From Candidatus Bathyarchaeota archaeon (GTDB lineage Archaea > Thermoproteota > Bathyarchaeia > Bathyarchaeales > SOJC01), in NCBI GenBank assembly GCA_026014805.1, contig JAOZHR010000027.1, positions 1 to 64,000 of the forward strand: a stretch of DNA of 64,000 nucleotides. Direction: 5' to 3'. A program made the position numbers and the translations under genes. This document shows positions 60,571 to 64,000 of the stretch, piece after piece. Numbering within the stretch: position 1 is the stretch's first letter; each line of letters opens with the position of its first letter. The notes under the pieces were generated by a model that did no database searches, was not told the origin of the DNA, and worked only from the letters and a program-made list of their open reading frames with translations.

Positions 60571-62658
60571 GTGAAAAAGTTGCCTCAAACTTACGCTTGC
60601 CGACGCTGTGGAAGGACATATTCCCTTGAAGAGTATGAACAGAGTCGGTTTTGCCGCTACTGTGAAACATACTTGATGCCGAAGAGCAAAGTTTCCAAAC
60701 TCTTCAAAGGAATAGACAAGGTTGCAACACAGGAAGAGAGAGGTAAAACTTCAAAGAGTAGGCAGTTTCCTAGAAATTATGAAATACGAAAGGGACAGTC
60801 GGAATTCATTGAAGAAGCATTCGAAGCTATCAAGAATAATGAGATTTTTCTGGGAAGCGCTCCGTGTGGTATAGGGAAGTCCATAGCTTCCCTTCTGGCT
60901 GTTTTACCCCAGCTTGAAGATAACAAGCTCATGATTAGTTTCAGAACCAGAAGCCAACTGCACATTTACCTAAAGGAGTTAAAGGCGCTAGCGAGCAATC
61001 TCTCGGCAGTGTCCTTTTTCAGCAAACAAAACATGTGCCCGCTACGTGTAAAGGGCGACCTCTCATACGTTGACTTTTTTGAGGAATGTAAGAGACTGAA
61101 GGATAACTGCGAGTCCTCTACTAAGCCATATTGCAAGTTTTTTTGGAACACGATCAGAAAGAAAAAGGAAGCTGAACAATTAGCTTTGAATTGCGCCCAA
61201 AAGCTCCTTACTCCAATGGAATCAGTCAAACTGCTATCGAAGCAAGGGTTCTGCGCTTATGAAGCACTAAAAAGGGTTCTAAATAAAGCCAACATTTTTC
61301 TTGGAACCTATCATTACGTCTTCAACTCTAAAATTAGGGAAGTAATGCTAAAAAGTCTAGGAGTGGACCTTACCAAGGTCTACCTCATCGTGGACGAAGC
61401 GCACAATCTTCCTATCTTTTCTAGAGAGTTGCTCTCTGATCGACTGACAACAATCACAGTGGACAGAGCTCTCAATGAGACTAAGAGGTTCGAACATAAG
61501 GCTCTGCAGTCAGTTCAAGAGTACCTGAATGTGTTGGATAAAGAGGTTTTTCAACGCACTCAACAGATATTAAGGAAGGAGGAGCTTAAGCAGCTCAACC
61601 CGCAGAAAGTTAGCGACCTGTTTCTTGAGCAAAGCGGAGTGTCTGGTTCTGAAGCGGCAGAGGTTCTTCGTGAATATGGACAACATGTGAGAGAGACGCG
61701 GCAAGAGCTCGGTCATGAGAGGATTTTCAGTTACAATCAGCGAGTAGGCGAGTTTTTGGAGAATTTTTTTGAGAAAATGGGAGAGAAGTACATTCACTTA
61801 GTTAAGAGAGATTCGCGGGGTAGAATTGATTTAGAGGTTAGAAGCTTCGATGGAAGGGAGATAACAGATCCTGTTTTGCGACAAACACGTGGAAGCATCC
61901 TTATGAGTGGATTTCTCTCTCCGCCAAAAGTCTATAGAGACTTGATGTTTTATGAAAGGAATGACGTCTGTCTCAGAGAGTTTGACTCTCCTTTTCCACC
62001 TGAAAACAGGTTGATTTTAATTGCGGAGGATGTGTCGTCAAGGTTTGAAAAAAGAACTAGCAAAATGCTTGAGAAGTGGAAAGATTATATTGAGGCCATA
62101 TTCAAGGCGAACGAAGGGAACGTTGCCGTCTTCTTTACAAGTTACGGACTAATGCATGCCGTTCTGTCACTGATCAAAACGGACAGAGACATAGCTGTAG
62201 AGCAACGTAAGACCGAGAGAGATGAGGTGATGAGGCAGCTAACTGAATCTGATGACAATGCCTTGTTTGGCGTTATGAGTGGGAAGTTCAGCGAAGGAAT
62301 GGACTATCCAAACAATCTATTAACATGTGTAATATCTGTTGGTCTGCCTTATGCCACTTGGAACGTGTACCAGAAGGCCTTGATAAAATACTTTGATCAA
62401 CAATTTCCTGAAAATGGCAGGATGTACGCTTACTTGGCGCCCGCAATACTCCGCCTAATTCAAACCTGCGGACGCGTCCACAGATCAGCTGACGACAAAG
62501 GATGCATAGTAATCCTAGACGAACGCCTTTCACACCCAAACATCAAAAAGCAACTCCCTAGTTATTACCAAAAAGAAATGATAACTATAAGAAGCCCAAT
62601 TGACTGCGCTAACCAGATGAAAAAGTTTTGGAAAGAACCGCACAATGCGCGTTCATAA
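60571..62658 (+). CDS. XPD/Rad3-family DNA helicase with N-terminal zinc ribbon
   Basis: 695 residues from GTG 60571. An N-terminal zinc ribbon (YACRRCGRTY and RFCRYCETY) precedes the helicase. Walker A is SAPCGIGKSIAS, the DEAH box is VDEAHNL, and motifs V/VI are GKFSEGMDYPNNLLT and QTCGRVHRSADDKG. Four cysteines between Walker A and DEAH (NMCPLRVKG, EECKRLKDNCE, PYCKFFW) fit the [4Fe-4S] cluster of XPD/FANCJ/DinG. It unwinds DNA 5' to 3' in repair. The zinc ribbon is not in textbook XPD. Confidence 0.92.
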   Translation: MKKLPQTYACRRCGRTYSLEEYEQSRFCRYCETYLMPKSKVSKLFKGIDKVATQEERGKTSKSRQFPRNYEIRKGQSEFIEEAFEAIKNNEIFLGSAPCGIGKSIASLLAVLPQLEDNKLMISFRTRSQLHIYLKELKALASNLSAVSFFSKQNMCPLRVKGDLSYVDFFEECKRLKDNCESSTKPYCKFFWNTIRKKKEAEQLALNCAQKLLTPMESVKLLSKQGFCAYEALKRVLNKANIFLGTYHYVFNSKIREVMLKSLGVDLTKVYLIVDEAHNLPIFSRELLSDRLTTITVDRALNETKRFEHKALQSVQEYLNVLDKEVFQRTQQILRKEELKQLNPQKVSDLFLEQSGVSGSEAAEVLREYGQHVRETRQELGHERIFSYNQRVGEFLENFFEKMGEKYIHLVKRDSRGRIDLEVRSFDGREITDPVLRQTRGSILMSGFLSPPKVYRDLMFYERNDVCLREFDSPFPPENRLILIAEDVSSRFEKRTSKMLEKWKDYIEAIFKANEGNVAVFFTSYGLMHAVLSLIKTDRDIAVEQRKTERDEVMRQLTESDDNALFGVMSGKFSEGMDYPNNLLTCVISVGLPYATWNVYQKALIKYFDQQFPENGRMYAYLAPAILRLIQTCGRVHRSADDKGCIVILDERLSHPNIKKQLPSYYQKEMITIRSPIDCANQMKKFWKEPHNARS

Positions 62659-62786
62659 AATGTGAACAGGATTGCATTTTTTGCTTATAACTCGCGCACA
62701 CATGAGCCTCTCCCTATAAAACCGACAAAAATTCATTGTACAAAAATAGCAGAAACTTCATTAAAGCAACACAATATAGAGAAGAC

Positions 62787-63314
62787 ATGCTTCGAGATTT
62801 TAACCTTCTCGTAACAACTACTCGTGGAAATGAAGAAGACGCCTGCTCAGAAGTTTGGTACCTACTAGGCGAAATCGGAGATACCGCAGCAAAAGTTGAC
62901 AAGACTGGAGTTTCAGGCTTGATAGCAGTGAAAACATCTCTCCCACCCCTGGAGGCCATTGAAAAGCTCCGCGCTATTCTAAGAGAACGCCCCTACGAAT
63001 TCCGGTATAGCCTTCGCATGATCCCTATTCAGGAAGTAACACGAACAGGCCTAAACGAAATCGAAAGCATCGCCACAAAGCTCTCAGCAGAAATCCGAAA
63101 AAATGAAACCTTCCGCATAACTGTCGAGAAACGTTTCACAAATATCTCCAGCAAAGACGTAATCAAAGCTGCTGCGATGAACATCGAACGAAAAGTAGAC
63201 CTAACCAGTCCAGACAAGATCGTTTTAATCGAAATCGTAGGCGGACTCACCGGAATATCAATCCTTAAACCATCCGACATAATCTCAACAATAAAAGAGA
63301 AAATTGAAAGCTAA
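62787..63314 (+). CDS. THUMP-domain protein (Tan1-like)
   Basis: About 175 residues. DFNLLVTTTRGNEEDACSEV, KTSLPPLEAIEKLRAILRER, IRKNETFRITVEKRFTNISS and DKIVLIEIVGGLTGISILKP fit the THUMP fold that binds tRNA, in the arrangement of yeast Tan1 and archaeal homologues; these act with an acetyltransferase in ac4C formation at position 12 of some tRNAs. An upstream in-frame TTG at 62736 adds 17 residues I consider non-coding. It converges with Cgi121 with 4 bases overlap. Confidence 0.85.
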   Translation: MLRDFNLLVTTTRGNEEDACSEVWYLLGEIGDTAAKVDKTGVSGLIAVKTSLPPLEAIEKLRAILRERPYEFRYSLRMIPIQEVTRTGLNEIESIATKLSAEIRKNETFRITVEKRFTNISSKDVIKAAAMNIERKVDLTSPDKIVLIEIVGGLTGISILKPSDIISTIKEKIES

Positions 63315-63874
63315 CGTTGAGTAACCAGAATGGCAATGTGCTCAATCACTAGATCAGAAAGAGCCTTCACTTTCCCGTTTCCCTCCGATTTGGTTGCCAA
63401 CTCCATGTCAGAGATACCGAAGAGTCTTCTAACACGCACAACTTTTTCGTTTGACAAATCGAGAACTGTGTCGTCGCGCTTCCCAGGAACTAATTTTGAA
63501 GCTTCTTCTAGAGACTTAGAAGTAACTCCTTCTTCATCCGCCACAATCAATATAGCGATTTGTGACGAATCTTTCTTTATTCCAATTAAATCTAAAGCAA
63601 CTCTAATCTGCCTTCGAGCAGAAGCATAAAGAAGACATTCAACTGCGAAATTCTTTGAAATATTCGTTCGGTTTTTGAAAGCCTTCAAGGCATTAAGCGT
63701 AGCAAAATAAAGATGTTCCCATCCCGCAATCAGCCTAGCATCAAAAAATTGAACATCTACACTGCTCAACTTTTCACGGGTCAGATTGAGAATATAGTTA
63801 ACATCGCTTATGTGAACATCTCTGAAGCCTGCCATAGCAATGTACTTGTTAAACCCCTCTACTTCCTTTATCAT
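63311..63874 (-). CDS. cgi121: KEOPS complex subunit Cgi121
   Basis: 187 residues. The middle shows FFDARLIAGWEHLYFATLNA, KAFKNRTNISKNFAVECLLY, SARRQIRVALDLIGIKKDSS and QIAILIVADEE, which match Cgi121/TPRKB, the subunit that binds the 3' CCA end of tRNA in KEOPS and supports t6A37 formation. The start ATG overlaps the end of the upstream gene by ATGA. Kae1 and Bud32 are not in this window. Confidence 0.88.
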   Translation of the reverse strand: MIKEVEGFNKYIAMAGFRDVHISDVNYILNLTREKLSSVDVQFFDARLIAGWEHLYFATLNALKAFKNRTNISKNFAVECLLYASARRQIRVALDLIGIKKDSSQIAILIVADEEGVTSKSLEEASKLVPGKRDDTVLDLSNEKVVRVRRLFGISDMELATKSEGNGKVKALSDLVIEHIAILVTQR

Positions 63875-64000
63875 CCAGAACGCTCCGACACTTCTCTGAC
63901 AAAACGCTCCGCCAATTCTGAGTCAAAACCATACCTTACTAACGTCTGCTTTGCATCTTCAACCGACTTCTCATTTTGCTCGAACTTTTCAATAACCTTT
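63871..64000 (-). CDS. 3' end of an unidentified gene upstream of cgi121
   Basis: The window holds only the last 42 residues: VIEKFEQNEKSVEDAKQTLV and RYGFDSELAERFVREVSERS then G and stop. Hel308-type helicases often precede Cgi121 in archaea, but the fragment is too short to decide. It is coupled to cgi121 by a 4-base overlap. Confidence 0.55.
   Translation of the reverse strand, partial: KVIEKFEQNEKSVEDAKQTLVRYGFDSELAERFVREVSERSG

Noticed and set aside
1-64000. CRISPR arrays, IS transposases, rRNA genes
   Set aside because: No regularly spaced repeat, no DDE/HUH transposase and no rRNA sequence was seen on either strand.

Overview
The window is chromosomal DNA of an archaeon. Markers are a thermosome subunit, RNA polymerase subunit K, ribosomal protein L13e, RNase P proteins Rpp30 and Pop5/Rpp14, RadA, Hjc, the KEOPS subunit Cgi121, an archaeal Rqc2/NFACT protein, CofE of F420 synthesis and several small archaeal winged-helix proteins. 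A eukaryote-type topoisomerase IB together with L13e points to the TACK side of the tree. A Bathyarchaeia-like lineage is my best guess; this is inference from gene content, and no rRNA is present.

Layout. 0-9 kb: a ribbon-helix-helix-like regulator, a CBS protein, Hjc with a methyltransferase, a nuclease-like protein, a GSA aminotransferase homologue, CofE and MobA, a frameshifted HD gene, and a MinD-like ATPase beside a winged-helix protein. 9-12 kb: a leftward operon L13e - COG1325 RNA-binding protein - Rpp30 - Pop5/Rpp14 - HycI-type hydrogenase maturation protease. 12-18 kb: an acetate module (AMP-forming acetyl-CoA synthetase, SatP-type acetate transporter, membrane pyrophosphatase). 18-21 kb: a kinase-like protein, a cation/Ca2+ exchanger and two winged-helix genes.

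21.7-26.2 kb: an integrated element of about 4.45 kb. It lies between an orphan 5' half of tRNA-Pro and an intact tRNA-Pro(GGG). Both copies carry an intron-like insert in the D-loop, but the inserts differ. The element holds a tyrosine recombinase, a NosD-like beta-helix surface protein, a 48-residue ORF and a non-coding stretch dense in perfect hairpins.

26-45 kb: a DUF401 membrane protein, topoisomerase IB, a ParB-ASCH fusion, malic enzyme, thermosome, RpoK, a Mut7-C RNase, dihydroorotase, three tandem CBS proteins (about ten CBS domains), a nucleotidyltransferase/CDP-alcohol phosphatidyltransferase fusion and two paralogous membrane proteins.

45.2-55.0 kb: an energy-converting complex in three transcription blocks: L-M rightward, J1-J2-K-N leftward, and A-B-C-D-H-I rightward. 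It has the subunit set of an 11-subunit complex I/Fpo (J split in two), but its large subunit keeps both CxxC motifs of a [NiFe] site and its B-like subunit is of the hydrogenase-small-subunit type. I read it as a group 4 [NiFe] hydrogenase with a complete complex-I-like membrane arm. The maturation protease at 9.5 kb is of the type that trims such large subunits.

55-64 kb: NFACT/Rqc2, a membrane protein, RadA, a decayed rubrerythrin, an XPD/Rad3-type helicase, a THUMP protein, Cgi121 and the 3' end of one more gene. Two other decayed genes (DUF1508 at 44.9 kb, HD at 6.7 kb) were found. Together the genes suggest an anaerobe that can take up and activate acetate, conserve energy through pyrophosphate and a membrane hydrogenase, and makes F420 and probably a molybdopterin cofactor.
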